In this document: positions 22,658-33,689 of the stretch, in pieces
Numbering within the stretch: position 1 is the stretch's first letter
Layout of the letters: the number at the start of each line of letters is the position of its first letter
From: Chlorokybus atmophyticus
Lineage: Eukaryota > Streptophyta > Chlorokybophyceae > Chlorokybales > Chlorokybaceae
DNA: 64,000 nucleotides
Assembly (NCBI GenBank): GCA_009103225.1
Contig: RHPI01000003.1
Coordinates: forward strand, 283,332 to 347,331
Direction: 5' to 3'
The notes under the pieces: model-generated
Told to the model about the DNA's origin: nothing
Database searches by the model: none
What the model saw: the letters and a program-made list of their open reading frames with translations, nothing else
Position numbers and translations under genes: made by a program

Positions 22658-24984
22658 CTGTGGCAGAAAAGTGAACCATACATGCACAACTACCCAACAC
22701 AAACGCCCGATTGCACACGAGAACGGCCAAAAAGCCACGCACTCACCTCCGGCACAGCCACGACGGCTGCCTCGGGCGCACCCTCCGCCCCTTTCTCCTG
22801 CCGCTGCTCCATTTTGGATGGTATCGTCGGCGGCTGCCACATGCGTTGTCTCACAAACTCCGTCCAATCCTGGAGACTCCTCTCCTCCTCTCTATCTTTA
22901 TTATCCACGTCCGACGCGCCCATCCCCGCGAGGAACTCCGCTATGGACGCTATGAGCGGGACGGCGAGTTCGTTTAGTGTTGAGAGGGGTGGGAGAAGCA
23001 TCCCCGCGGCGAGGTCCTCCTCGGCAACGTGTTCGGCGAGTACTTGAGACCCGAGCACGAACGCCTCTTGCGGGAGGAGTCTCGCCTTCGAGAATAAGGC
23101 TGCGGCGCCGATGAAAGGGAATAGGTAGCAGTCGTTGAGGAATGTTGGGCACTTGATGGTCCCGTCGTCGGCCAACTCGGGTAGACTCGGGCTACCCGAC
23201 GCGTAAACCACTCTCCCGTCCGTCCACTCGTACGCCTTTCTGAAGGACACTTCCTCCAACTCGGTGGGTGCGCTGAGTGCGAACACGATCGGGCGTGGAG
23301 TAATACCCAACATCTCATCAAACACCTCCTTGCTGAATGCGCCCGTCTTGCCCGACGTGCCGATGAGTACTGTTGGGCGTACGGCGCGTACAGCCGATAA
23401 GAGGTCTGTGGCCAACGTGGCGACGTCGTGGGCGTACGGACGCTTGTGCGCGAGGAGGTCGGGCTCTGACTCGAGACGGGCGTGTGTAACCAAACCGTGC
23501 GTGTCGAACATGTAGCAAACGCGGCGGGCGTCCACGGGATCGAGACCGTTCTGAGACACAAGCGCCTGGAAGGAGGAAGGGAAGGCACGCAAGTAGTTAC
23601 AACTGACATCGACAGATTATGAAGAATGACGTAGTAGTTTGTTCTATTGCTACTTACCTGCACAATGGTCTCTGCGATGGCTGCGGCAGCCTCTCCAGCA
23701 CCTGTCGTGCCAAACGACTTGATGCGTGAGTGCGTAAGTGTTCATCTCACAATGGTCTTACAACACACAAGCACACTGTTGCGCACCGAAGAACAGTATG
23801 CGCTGCTCGGGTAGGCTCGACTTGGTCACGCGCATGGCCGACTTGAGCCCCGCAAGCACAATCGCTCCACCGCACTAGCACAGCAGTCAGACACATTGCC
23901 ATCACCTCACCACACAACATAGCAACAACCACACAACTGAACCACGTCCAGAGCGTGTCTCCCCACCTGTATGTCATCGTTGAAGCAGCACACTCGGTCC
24001 TTGTACCTGTCCAGCATCTTGAACGCATTCTCATTGGCAAAGTCCTCGAAGTGCATCACCATCTCCGGTTGCCATTCCTTCACCGCCGTCACGAAATCTT
24101 CAACAAACGCGTCGTATTGTTCTCCTCGCAGACGCGGTCCCTTCAGACCCGCGTACGAGGGGTCGTCGCGCAGAGTAGGGTTGTCCGTGCCGACGTCGAG
24201 ACAGATGGGGAGGACCTGGGAGGGAGAGACGCCGCCGAGTCCGGAGTAGAGAAAGGACTTGCCCTCCATCACGGGCATGCCTTCGAGGCCAGGGTGGAAG
24301 TTAGGTTGTATGGGCAAGTGTTGCTTTACGTGTTTGGATGCCAGTGTACAACCCCGCATTTGATGCATCCACGATGCATTGCACACGTATAGTCACTAAA
24401 CTAGCATACACACGCGCGCGCTAACACACATGCATTCAGTTGGAACTGTATTTCAGACACAAATGCATGGCTCGTCACAAATACACGCAAATACGCACAA
24501 ACACCCGTGCACACATGCACGCACGCGCACCCACACACCGTTGATGCCGAGATCACCGAGACCAAGGATGCGTTCGCCATCCGTCACAATCACCACTTTG
24601 ACATCCTGTAAAACACCAGCAACCCACAATCACCACCCACACACCACCACACTCACACCATCACCAACCCACCTGGCTCTTCCATTCCCTGAACCTCTCC
24701 AGCATCCCCTCCTTATCTTCCCCAACAGCGACCATCCCAACATCATCCTTCCCCTTTCCTTGGGTAACCTCACTCCACCTCTGCGCCGCCTCGGCCACGG
24801 TTGGCGTGTACACGTAAGGGAGGACGTCCTCCGTGCGTGACGCGAGGAGGCGGAAGAAGAGGTCGGGCTGGCGAGGGAGGAGCATGCGGGTGAGGTAGGT
24901 GTACTTGTCGAAGGGGGAGTCCTCGCCGTGGAGACCAGCGAGGAAGTCCTCGAGGACGGGGGTGTCACCGGCTGGGGGCAGCAT
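20644..24984 (-). CDS. Tandem (double) malic enzyme, single fused reading frame
   Basis: Exons (minus) are 24984-24673, 24605-24539, 24280-23967, 23874-23787, 23701-23658, 23565-22747, 22657-22547, 22468-21635, 21545-21336, 21261-21153 and 20996-20644. All phases agree, giving about 1,086 residues, twice the usual malic enzyme. The exon 22747-23565 ends module 1 without a stop: GTGCCGGAG is followed by GTGAGTGCG, an 89-bp intron ending CCACAG, and then the next exon opens in frame as [13 protein letters not shown]. Malic enzyme oxidatively decarboxylates malate to pyruvate and CO2 with NAD or NADP, in cytosol, plastid or mitochondrion; cofactor and location are not clear here. The first ATG (MLPPAGDTP) sits where single enzymes have GLLPP, so an upstream exon or targeting sequence may be missed. 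Alternative: two genes about 90 bp apart, the second then lacking a normal N-terminus. Confidence 0.8.
22747..24984 (-). other. Malic enzyme module 1 (divergent)
   Basis: About 548 residues including a charged linker ([18 protein letters not shown]). It keeps VYTPTV (catalytic Tyr), [14 protein letters not shown] (malate-binding Arg), a Lys in [15 protein letters not shown] and CCFNDDIQ (metal ligands). It departs from the family at FALSAPTEL, where FALSNPTS is usual. It also reads [10 protein letters not shown] where QGNNAYVFPG is usual, and has a [10 protein letters not shown] nucleotide turn with Ala for the third Gly. In the human mitochondrial enzyme the Asn of SNPTS and the second Asn of the NN pair contact malate. 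Reduced or altered activity is therefore inferred. Confidence 0.75.
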
Positions 24985-27900
24985 GCTGGGTGGGTAGGTG
25001 GGGTTTACTGGGTGGGTGTGGATGGGTGGACAGTCAAGTGCGTGGGATGGCGATGGGAGACGTTCAGTCCCAAATGTCACCTGGAAGGAGCATGCTGTTG
25101 GGTTGTGTGTGCATGCACGCGCCATGCCAGGACTAGAGTGTGTGTGGGGGAGGCGACTTCCGTGTGATGGTTTATGTTTACGTGTGTGCTGTGCGTGTGT
25201 GGTGTGCCCTGCAAAGTCGTGTTGCATTCCCTTCACTTTGTCAGACATGCCCGGCCGTATACCGGTATGTGTGCTTCTATCAACTTGACATGCGTGCATG
25301 TTCGCCTGTAGGTTGCAGTTCAACCACAGCCACAAGCGGAGAGTTGTATTTTAAGCTGCAGCAAAACCAACATGGCGTCACCCATGAAATGGAGTCCATG
25401 ACAGCCTACATGATCTTGCAACTCGTAGCCCACAAACAGCGACAGCCAATGAAAGAAACACCATGAAAGGCATGACTTGGTGGTCTTGTGCTATGCCGCC
25501 AACAAACCCCCTGCTGTGCTGTCTTCTTAGCAGCATCGTGCAGCACAAGGACAAACCGCAAATCACTCACGCATGAGAGACAGGCACACGTCAACAGCCA
25601 CAACACGCAACAACCAACCTGTGTTTGCTAATCATGCACAAAGGCCTACTCACCGCAGTGCCTTGCGGAAAGATATCAAGAAGCGCGAGGACATGCAAGA
25701 CAACAAGCAGACGGATTCGACTCAGTCAGTGAGAAGCAGCCTTGCTTGCCCAACGGCCTGCCTTGAACTTTGCGTGCAAAGCGGTACAATAATATCCTGT
25801 TGTGCTTTGAGCAGGCTGCGTGCCTGACGATGTCGCGCTTGGCTGCGGCAATAGCACGCGGATATCGGGAGCCAAATAGCGCCTGTGCATGCATTAGCTG
25901 TTAAACCTACACTAGATGATATCATGCTAATCTGTCGTTGACAACAGCGCAAGGTGAAGATGATGAAGCTATCATGAAGGGGTGTAGATGCTGCTGAGAT
26001 GGTAAGGAGCATGCGCTATTATTTTGTGACGGGAGCAATAACAATAGGGGTATTACTGTAATCCAAGTTGTACCAAATACCTCATTCTGACGACTTCCCT
26101 TCTGAAAATCTATAGGTCATTTTGTTATGACTATGGTAATATAAACTTCAACAAGCAACAAACTCGGTTCCTTTCACGGTTCGTAAAAAAAAGGTATTAA
26201 CATGTATGCTGATGCTAAAGTAGTGTTATCTTCACACAAAACGTGTCAGTTTGAGAGCAATCATACGGTTATTAACACTCCTCATTTTATACATGTGTTT
26301 TTTCCCCCATTAACATTTATGGTTTGTATGCGTATGTGGGTGAAACATATTTGTTGATAGATCAAACCTGAACCAATCAAGCCTAGTCCGAGTTTTTCCC
26401 AATGTAGAGGTTGTGGATTGGTACGTACCGATTGCAAATAGATTTGTGTTTGAGTTAACAACAGATTTTTTAAAGTTGAGATGTATAAGTTTCTCAATTT
26501 TTTTATCATTGCGATTATTGTATATCCCAATACTATCATATACATAAACATGCAGCATACAACTTTCATGTCACATCAATACATAACATTTTGTACATCC
26601 ATGTTGTACAATTACATCAACATTAAACAATACGTGTACCGTGTACGTCTATAGAAGCAGCCCCTAAGGTTGTCACAATGCACGTCCGTCTACCTGGTCT
26701 CTCATGGCGAAAACGGCATCACGCCGGTCTGCTCGTGGGCGACCATAAATCCCACCTTGGGCAGCAACAAGAGCATGGTGGACACATTGCATTTTTACTC
26801 GTACTATTAACTTTATAACCACATACAAACTCGCGCACACACATGCACGTCCATACGTATCAATTGCCCCCATCTGCGCACCTGCGCGCAGAAATGCACA
26901 TATGCGCATATGGGCATGCGTATGCTAGTTCATACGCATACGCGTGCACACATGCGTGTAGGCACACGCACAGACTCATATGATTCTATACTTAATGTAC
27001 AGTACAATGATGCACATTTATATATGTGCTCGAGTATGTATATGTTGATAGTATCATGTTTAAGGAGTAACTAAAAATATATAAGCACGCATACACGCGC
27101 GTATGCACGCACACGCAAATGTAGACAAGTACACATACATATATGAATGTATACGTGTGCCTCAGGCTCTCGTACCCAGTAACCTGGCAGCATTCCTCTG
27201 ACACCATAATTATGCATGAAAGCATACACGCAGTTGCGCGTACACAAGGGTGCACGCAGAGAAAGTGTAAGCACACTGACAGCTTGCATAAAATGGACGC
27301 GCTCAAATAGTGAGCGAGCTAAGCATGGCATTGTAGTTAGCTAAGTAAGGCTATGGTAATGCATGTGACATTTCATATGATGCACGTTAGGTTAAAACCT
27401 GTTTAAGTGACCATGTCCGACATCATCATAGAGCTGCTATTGGCAGGCTCAGGGTACGGATGCTACGGCAAAGCACGCAAGCCGTGCAACAAATGCTGCA
27501 GACGAGTCAGTTTGACAACCTGGCATGATAACAGACAAGATCAGCCCAGCTTCATGCCCGTAGTACGCGTTATATGTTTAATGCCTTGTCACCGCCCATG
27601 AGCTTTGCCTTCCCGCTGTGCATAAGTTGAGGAGCTTTGGGCAGTGCACTGCTTGAAACATGTGCGCTGTTAAACATGCTTATCATGTTCAAACTGCTTG
27701 GTACAAGCACAATATGTGTCATCTCAACACATGGCAATACAGGGGTGATTTTTGCCAAGGTAAATACAAGAGTTTACCGCGTGTAGCTCTCGTTGCCAAT
27801 TGACTCGCCAGTTTCTTATTCACAATTGCCATGGCGCTAACACAATGCAGCTACAAAAGGCACCAACAAGTGACCCGCGAGTTAGCGAGTAGTACCTCCA

Positions 27901-28818
27901 CAGGCTTGCCTTGACACTCAGCCGCTTAATGATGTTTTTGGGTTTGGATTGGTTTGTAGCGGCGCGCGTTGGGTCCGGCCTTGTTCCTGAACTAGTCAAA
28001 CTGCGCCTTACTAATTACTGGTAGTCGCCACCAACGGAGCCTCCATCTGCACGTGCTTGTCACACAAGAGGAGGAGAGAGTCTATTATTGCATACATCTA
28101 TGTGTACAATTGCCATCATATGCTGTGCTGCTCTCAACACTGAATCTCGCAGCAGGGCGGGAAGGGGAAGGAGTCTTTACAGGTTTGGTACTGCTGGGGT
28201 TTGAGGATTAAGCCTAGGTTGAAGCCTTACCATTAGTATTGATGACAAACCTGTGATGCTACCACCGAATGCATAAGACAGTGAAGCAACATTACATGCA
28301 TGATACATGCATGCCATGTGTAAGAGCAATTGCAAGCGCACCCGCAGGAACGGGTTGAGCGTGGAGCCGACCTTGAAGAACACCAATACGTTGTCCATTG
28401 TGTTGCGCTGCGGCTCGCACATACGAGGGAAGGTTGAGCGATTTAATTGTGACAACTCTTCAGCATTAATCACGCACAACGTTTGTAACGATGCTCGTGC
28501 TAACATACACAGCACACAAATCATACAACACATGTGTGCACACTGAGCACAGTCTTCACACCGGAACCTTGCCTTCCCTCGCGCATACGCATGCGTTGAG
28601 CGCGCACACGCACACGAACACTACTACTTCTCACACCAAGCAAGAACGCAATAGTGTGCATTGGATCACGCCTCTCTCAAGCATACACCAGTATACTCCC
28701 AGCAGAGAGCAGAAAGCAAAGTTGGTTGTATTACACAGGGTTTTCCTATTTATACCAGCACCAACTAAGCAGGATAATAACCAGGCATTCTGTTCATGAT
28801 TCACCAAATTTAAAGGAC
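24985..28818. other. Long intergenic zone, no supported gene
   Basis: It begins with the malic enzyme upstream region (24985-25300, TGGGTGGG-rich on the plus strand). From 26020 to 27100 it is AT-rich. Between about 26880 and 27140 there are alternating purine-pyrimidine tracts (GCATATGCGCATATG, CGCATACGCGTGCACACATGCG) able in principle to form Z-DNA. A short segment near 26027 resembles the LTR end of element C. An exon-like frame at about 28371-28480 (minus) could not be tied to a family. Confidence 0.5.
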
Positions 28819-29169
28819 TGTATAAGTGCAGGTTGCTGCCCCTTGTGTCGGGTACCTTTCACGCGGCAGCTGACTGTGCACTCCGCGTCGTAAGGTACTG
28901 CACAGCAGGTAGCTGACTGCGAAGTCCGCGTCACCGGGCACAGTCTAGTCAGGTGTGACGTCACATGCCGCGGCAGTCACGTCGCTATTGGCTCGGCGGC
29001 AAGCACGTCGCAGGTTGGCAGCTGCTGGCGAAGGCGAAGTCGCGCGCTGCAGTAGAGCCAACGCCAGAAGGGCCTAATAAAGCCTTACAAAACCCTTTAA
29101 TCAGCCAGAAAAGGGTAAAACACATATTATACATGCACTAAAATATGGAAAAGGGTCCAGGCTGTTACA
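28819..29169 (-). repeat. Probable 3' LTR of element A
   Basis: On the minus strand it begins TGTAACAGCCTGGACCC immediately after the polypurine tract and integrase stop, and may end CTTATACA. That gives 351 bp bounded by TGT...ACA. No second copy is in the window, so the left boundary is a guess. Confidence 0.5.
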
Positions 29170-30339
29170 CCCCTTCCCCCTTGGGGAAGCTTCGCCCTCG
29201 AAGCTGACGAGTACCTCCCTTGGCCTTGTACTCCTGCAAAATCTGTTTGGCGTTGGTGAAACTCTCCTCGGGTTCATACGTTGCCTCGTGCATGGGATAG
29301 CAGCGCCACTTTACCAAATACTTGCGCACACCTCCCACCAGCTTATCCTTGACAATTGCCTCCACCTCCCACTCAGCTTGGCCCTCACGAACTAAAACCG
29401 GAGGCGGGCGAGGTGGCGGCTCCCCCTTGTAAGCTTTAAGGAGCGAGACATGAAAAACGGGGTGCACGTGCAAGGTATCGGGCAGCTCCAGCTTGTACGC
29501 TACCTCTGAGATGACCTTGATTACATTGAAACGCCCCAACCATCGCTCACTCAACTTGCGCACACCTGTGACCAGCTGCACATGCTTCGTAGAGAGCATC
29601 ACACGATCACCCTCCGAAAAGATAACATGCTTGCGATGTGCATCGGCGTATTGCTTTTGCCTGTTTTGTGCCATAATTAGAGCCTCACGAGCTGCCTTGG
29701 TAATGTCTGCACACGTCACAAGAAAGCCATCCACGGCCTCCACGTTGGAGCTTTGCATGCTAGGCACCCACTCCGTCAATGGCGTCAAAGGATGTTGCCC
29801 ATAGTTCATGAGGAAAGGTGTCACACCCGAGCTTGCACTTTCGTGGTTGTTGATGGTGAACTCGGTCAGCTCCAGCATGTCTCCCCAATTGTCTTGACGG
29901 CTGTTCACATAGCACCGTAACATGTCCTGGATCACGCGGTTGGCGCGCTCAGTTTGGCCGTCCGTTTCGGGGTGGTACGCGGTGCTGAACTTCAAACTCG
30001 TGCCTAGAGCTGAGTGGAGAGCTCTCCAAAAGTTGCCAATAAACCGCGGGTCTCTGTCACTTGCAATGCTCCTTGGAAAGCCATGAGACCGCACCACATG
30101 CTTGATGAACAACTTGGCAGCCTCCAGAGCCGTGCAAGTCTCCGTACATGGCGCCAATCGCACCATTTTGCTGGTCTTGTCCACAAACACCAAAATAGCA
30201 TTATGTCCTTCGCGTGCGTGGCAGCCCCGTAATGAAGTCGAGAGTAACTTGCTCCCACTTCGTCAAAGGTATCGGCAATGGTTGGAGCAGCCCGCTGGTG
30301 CGTTGATTGCTCGCCTTCACCCTTTGACAAGTGTCGCAC
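29165..30339 (-). pseudogene. Integrase and chromodomain, element A
   Basis: It starts with the end of the HHCC segment (CDTCQRVKASNQ) and TLDFITGLPRT. After a one-base frameshift near 30215 it continues as LVFVDKTSKMVRLAPC, SDRDPRFIGNFW and AYHPETDGQTERANR (core catalytic region). An SH3-like GDRVMLSTKHVQL segment follows. It closes with a chromodomain: WEVEAIVKDKLVGGVRKYLVKW, then YEPEESFTNA. Integrase inserts the cDNA; the chromodomain reads methylated histone H3 and guides integration. Confidence 0.85.
29170..29186 (-). other. Polypurine tract, element A
   Basis: On the minus strand, CCCCAAGGGGGAAGGGG directly precedes TGTAACAG. It would prime plus-strand synthesis. The integrase stop codon overlaps the LTR start. 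Confidence 0.7.
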
Positions 30340-32261
30340 AATGCCACATAGTCTTTAACATCACGATGCATCTCCGACCAGAAAAATCTCTGTTCAACAA
30401 GGCCAACGTCCGTTCCAGCCCTTGATGACCAGCCATTGGCACGTCATGCGCTTCTCGCATCAATGCTACGCGCATAAGCGCAATGTTGGGTATGTACATG
30501 CGATCGCCATGCCATAGCAGCCCCTCCTTCAATGCCCAAAGGCCACTATGCTCAGACCCATTCTCCAGCGCCTTGATAGTCTTGTCACCTACCGCGTCCT
30601 CGTGCAACAAGGCTCGGATCTGATCCAACCACGCTGGCTGCACTTGCACCACCGTTTCGAGCGCATTGAGTTGGCGACTCAACGCGTCCGCCGCCTTGTT
30701 TGAAGAGCCGGGCTTGTACTTCACTTCAAAGTCAAGGAGTTGGAAGAACTCGAGCCAACGAGCTTGCCGACGCGAGAGATGAGGCTGGGTTTGAAGGTAC
30801 CTCAATGGCAAGTGGTCCGTTCTAAGTGTGAAGCGCTTGCCTTTCAGGAAACAACGCCATTGCCGCAGCGCTAGCACCTGCGCCAACAATTCCTTCTCAT
30901 GAACGGGGTAATTGAGCTCAGATCCGCTCATCTTCTTGCTGAAATAGGCCACCAGTTGCAAGCCGTTGCCGTGATCTTGCTGCAAAACTGCCCCAATGGC
31001 CTTGTCGGACGCATCGCACGCCACCACGAAGGGCAATTGCATGTTGGGATGCAGCAGCACGGGAGCCGTTGTTAGGGCCGCTTTCAAGTCAGAAAATGCC
31101 TTTGTTGCAGCCTCCGACCAGCTCCAAGCCACCCCCTTTCTTAGCAACGCCGTCAATGGTGCCGCCAAGTGCGAGAAGCCCTTCACAAACTTGCGATAGT
31201 AGCCGGCAAGCCCTAGGAACGACATGACCCCCTTCACGTCCTTTGGAGTAGCTCAATTGCGCATCGCGGCAATCTTGTTCGGGTCCGCCTTAATTCCTTG
31301 CTTGGATACAATGTGGCTAAGGTACTCTACCTCCTCAAGCAAGAAGCGGTACTTGTTGAGCTGAGCAAACGCCTTATGTAGACGTAAACGCTGCATCACC
31401 TTGCGTAGCAACACCACGTGCTCCCTCTTGCTCTTCGTGTACACAAGGATGTCGTCGAGGTACACTAGCACACCCTTGCCGATCAGATCAGCAAAGACCT
31501 CATTCATCAAGGTTTTGAAAGGTTGCCAGAGCGTTTGTCATGCCAAAGGACATCACCAACCACTCGTAGTGGCCGTGGCGAGTGTTAAAAGCCGTCTTCT
31601 CAACGTCTTCAGGTGCAACACGGATCTGGTGGTAGCCACCAGCTAGGTCCAAGCTTGAGAAGAACTCGGCACCCTCGAGCTGCTCCAACAACTCATCAAT
31701 GCGTGGCAAAGGGAACACATTCTTTTTGGTGATGTTGTTGAGTGGCCGATAGTCGATGCACATGCGCAAGGCTCCGCTCTTCTTACGTACAAATAGGATA
31801 GGTGCACTATAAGGAGACTTGCTGTGCCTGATGTACCCACGTTGTAGAAGGTCCTCGACTTGGTTCCTCACCTCTTCGAGCTCAGCCGGAGACAATTTGT
31901 ACAACGGTCTGTACGGCGGCTTGTGCACGCCCGCTATCAGCTCCACACGGTGATCAACACTTTGCGTGGGTGGCAGACCAGCTGGTAGCCCATCCACCAT
32001 GACGTCTTTGAACTCCTTAAGCAACTTCTGCACCTTGGGGTCCTCCGAACTCTCCGAAACAGCGCCGACCAGCTCCAAGTTCGACTTGGGAGGTGTCTCA
32101 CGCACCATGGACAGCCATGCATCCTTCACAACGTTCCCGGACCAGATCTGTCTCCATCTCGGTCTTAGAAACTCGTGACACCAGCTCCGGAACCTCTCCC
32201 CTTGAGCTAGAAGCATGTAGTGGTGTAGCTTGCTGGCGCGCCTTCGTGTCGTGCGCGTCAT
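30317..32261 (-). pseudogene. Reverse transcriptase and RNase H, element A
   Basis: RT motifs: [55 protein letters not shown] and, after a one-base insertion near 31518, VLVYLDDILVYT. A TGA at 31253-31255 replaces a Trp before ATPKDVKGVMSFLGL. RNase H follows with VACDASDKAIGAVLQQD, LLAQVLALRQWRCFL, RTDHLPLRYL and ADALSRQL, then the integrase zinc region HQGLERTLALL with a frameshift near 30400. Confidence 0.88.
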
Positions 32262-32278
32262 GCATATTCAGCACATTG

Positions 32279-32842
32279 CTAGCAGCCTCGACGCAGCTGA
32301 CACGCTCTTGAACCACACACTCGCCTTGCATTGAAGCACACTAAAACCTCACCACCGGCTTCCGGGGCAGCGAGCACGCGCTTTCTCCAATCAATGGCGG
32401 GGTTATGTGTCCAAAGCCAAGGCAGCCCCAAATTGCCATCAAAGCCATTGTTCAGCTCGATGCAGCAAAAGCATAGGCGATCCTTCATCATCCCCATGTG
32501 CATCTCAAGCTCTTTGCTTTGCTTAGAAGCTCCTCCTACTGGCGCATAGCCGTCCGCTAGAGCCACCGAGCCAGCATTTGCCCATGACAGCCACTTGTGC
32601 CGACGCGCAACCTCACGACTCATAAAGTTGCTGTTCGCGCCGCAGTCCACTAGCATCTTACACTCCATCCAAGGCCCATTGCCCTCCAAGATTAGAGCCA
32701 TGACTCCAAACAGCTGCCTCGCCTTGTCGGGCACACGAACCATACCGCTTTGCGTTGCCATTGCGCACATGCCGCCAACCGTCAACAATGCTTCCACGCC
32801 AGCCGCTGGACCTTCAACATCATAGTGAGGCTGCATCACCAC
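32279..32842 (-). pseudogene. Retropepsin-like protease, element A
   Basis: The active-site motif is MLVDCGANSNFMS (D-C-G in place of the usual D-T/S-G), followed by NLGLPWLWTHNPAIDW, a flap-to-dimer layout typical of gypsy proteases. It is joined to RT by a frameshift between 32261 and 32279. Confidence 0.75.
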
Positions 32843-32879
32843 CCCAGCAGGAGCCTCTTCAGCTACTTAGGTGAGCCGT

Positions 32880-33390
32880 TTCCCGGCTGTAACATATCCT
32901 CCTCCACCATGTTCACGCGTCCACCGCCGCGAGCGTTGCGGGCATGTGCAGCAGACTTTGCTTTGAAGATGGGGCATCTGGAGCGCACATGATCAGCGGA
33001 AGAGCACTCCCAACACTTCTAAACTGCCTTGGAATCTTTTCGACCCCTTGTCCCCTTCTTGGAGACATGGAGAGCACCCAACTCCATTGGAATTGGCCCC
33101 GAGCCAGCCCCATGAGCTGCTACAGCTCCCGAACCAACCCCAACAGATGCGTACGAGCGATACGAACCTCCACAATGAGGAAGGTCGAGGGTCACGCTGT
33201 CTCGGGCCGCTGCAGGGAAAGACATGCTGGCTCGCCCCTGTGCTGCAACATGTTGTAACATGTAGCAAAAGTAAAAGATAACCCAGCTCGTATGGCAAGG
33301 AGTGCTTGGTGGAGCTGCTCCGCTGTCGCTGAATAACACGGACATGTGCAGGCGGTGTCCTCCTTGTGTGCATGCTGTGCTATAGGACAC
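32880..33390 (-). pseudogene. Gag C-terminus with CCHC knuckle, element A
   Basis: PIPMELGALHVSKKGTRGRK is followed by an in-frame TAG and then CWECSSADHVRSRC, a C-x2-C-x4-H-x4-C zinc knuckle. The PMELGA motif before the knuckle is usual in chromovirus Gag. The capsid part is absent. Confidence 0.7.
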
Positions 33391-33401
33391 ACAGTCAACA
33401 A

Positions 33402-33420
33402 GCCACCCCCCTTAAGCTTC
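33402..33420 (-). other. Possible polypurine tract, element B
   Basis: On the minus strand, GAAGCTTAAGGGGGGTGG lies after the PHD finger. A short LTR could follow (TGTTGACTG to CATGTTACA, about 33395-33257), but there is no second copy to confirm it. Confidence 0.4.
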
Positions 33421-33439
33421 TGGGGAAGTTCCAGCTCCA

Positions 33440-33679
33440 GAGACTCAGTTGTTAACGCAGGTGAGGAAGGCCGTTGGTGCGGCAATCGTCGCACTAGTAC
33501 TCCTCCATGGGTATTGCGTCCAATGGGGGCTCCAGACAGTAGCAATGCAGGCCCTTGATACAGCCATCGCATAGCACCATGAGTACGTCATCGCCGGCGC
33601 TGCCGCAGCGTTTACAGCGTATGCTGCGGGCGGGGCGAGGGTGTTGGGCGCAAAGCCAGCTATGTAAGAAAGGTGACAT
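33440..33679 (-). pseudogene. PHD finger at integrase C-terminus, element B
   Basis: The frame reads [34 protein letters not shown], then EEY, a TAG stop, and CDDC. This is the C4HC3 pattern of a PHD finger, with TAG where the invariant Trp (TGG) belongs. It is one frame away from the integrase frame, implying a nearby one-base frameshift. PHD fingers read histone H3 tails, so this would replace the chromodomain as a targeting module. Confidence 0.75.
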
Positions 33680-33689
33680 GGCGCGCAGT

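Larger units (their letters stand above)
28819..33390 (-). mobile_element. Element A: decayed Ty3/gypsy chromovirus
   Basis: On the minus strand the order is gag end with CCHC knuckle, protease, reverse transcriptase, RNase H, integrase with chromodomain, polypurine tract and LTR. A chromodomain after integrase marks the chromovirus branch. The coding frame is broken by one-base frameshifts (near 31518, 30400 and 30215) and a Trp-to-stop (31253-31255), so it is non-autonomous. The 5' end, with 5' LTR and most of gag, is missing and abuts element B near 33260-33400. A proposed 3' LTR is at 28819-29169. Confidence 0.85.

Noticed and set aside
22690-22867. Module 2 of malic enzyme as an independent gene starting near 22867
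   Set aside because: That frame overlaps module 1 coding sequence in another frame and yields a Cys/Trp-rich nonsense N-terminus. Splicing in phase from module 1 explains the data better.
28371-28533. Exon-like minus-strand frame (MDNVLVFFKVGSTLNPFLR)
   Set aside because: It has a possible GTGCGC donor and looks coding, but no partner exon or family could be identified; left unannotated.
33257-33395. Short LTR of element B (TGTTGACTG to CATGTTACA)
   Set aside because: The position after a polypurine tract fits, but no matching second copy was found upstream of the gag-like region.
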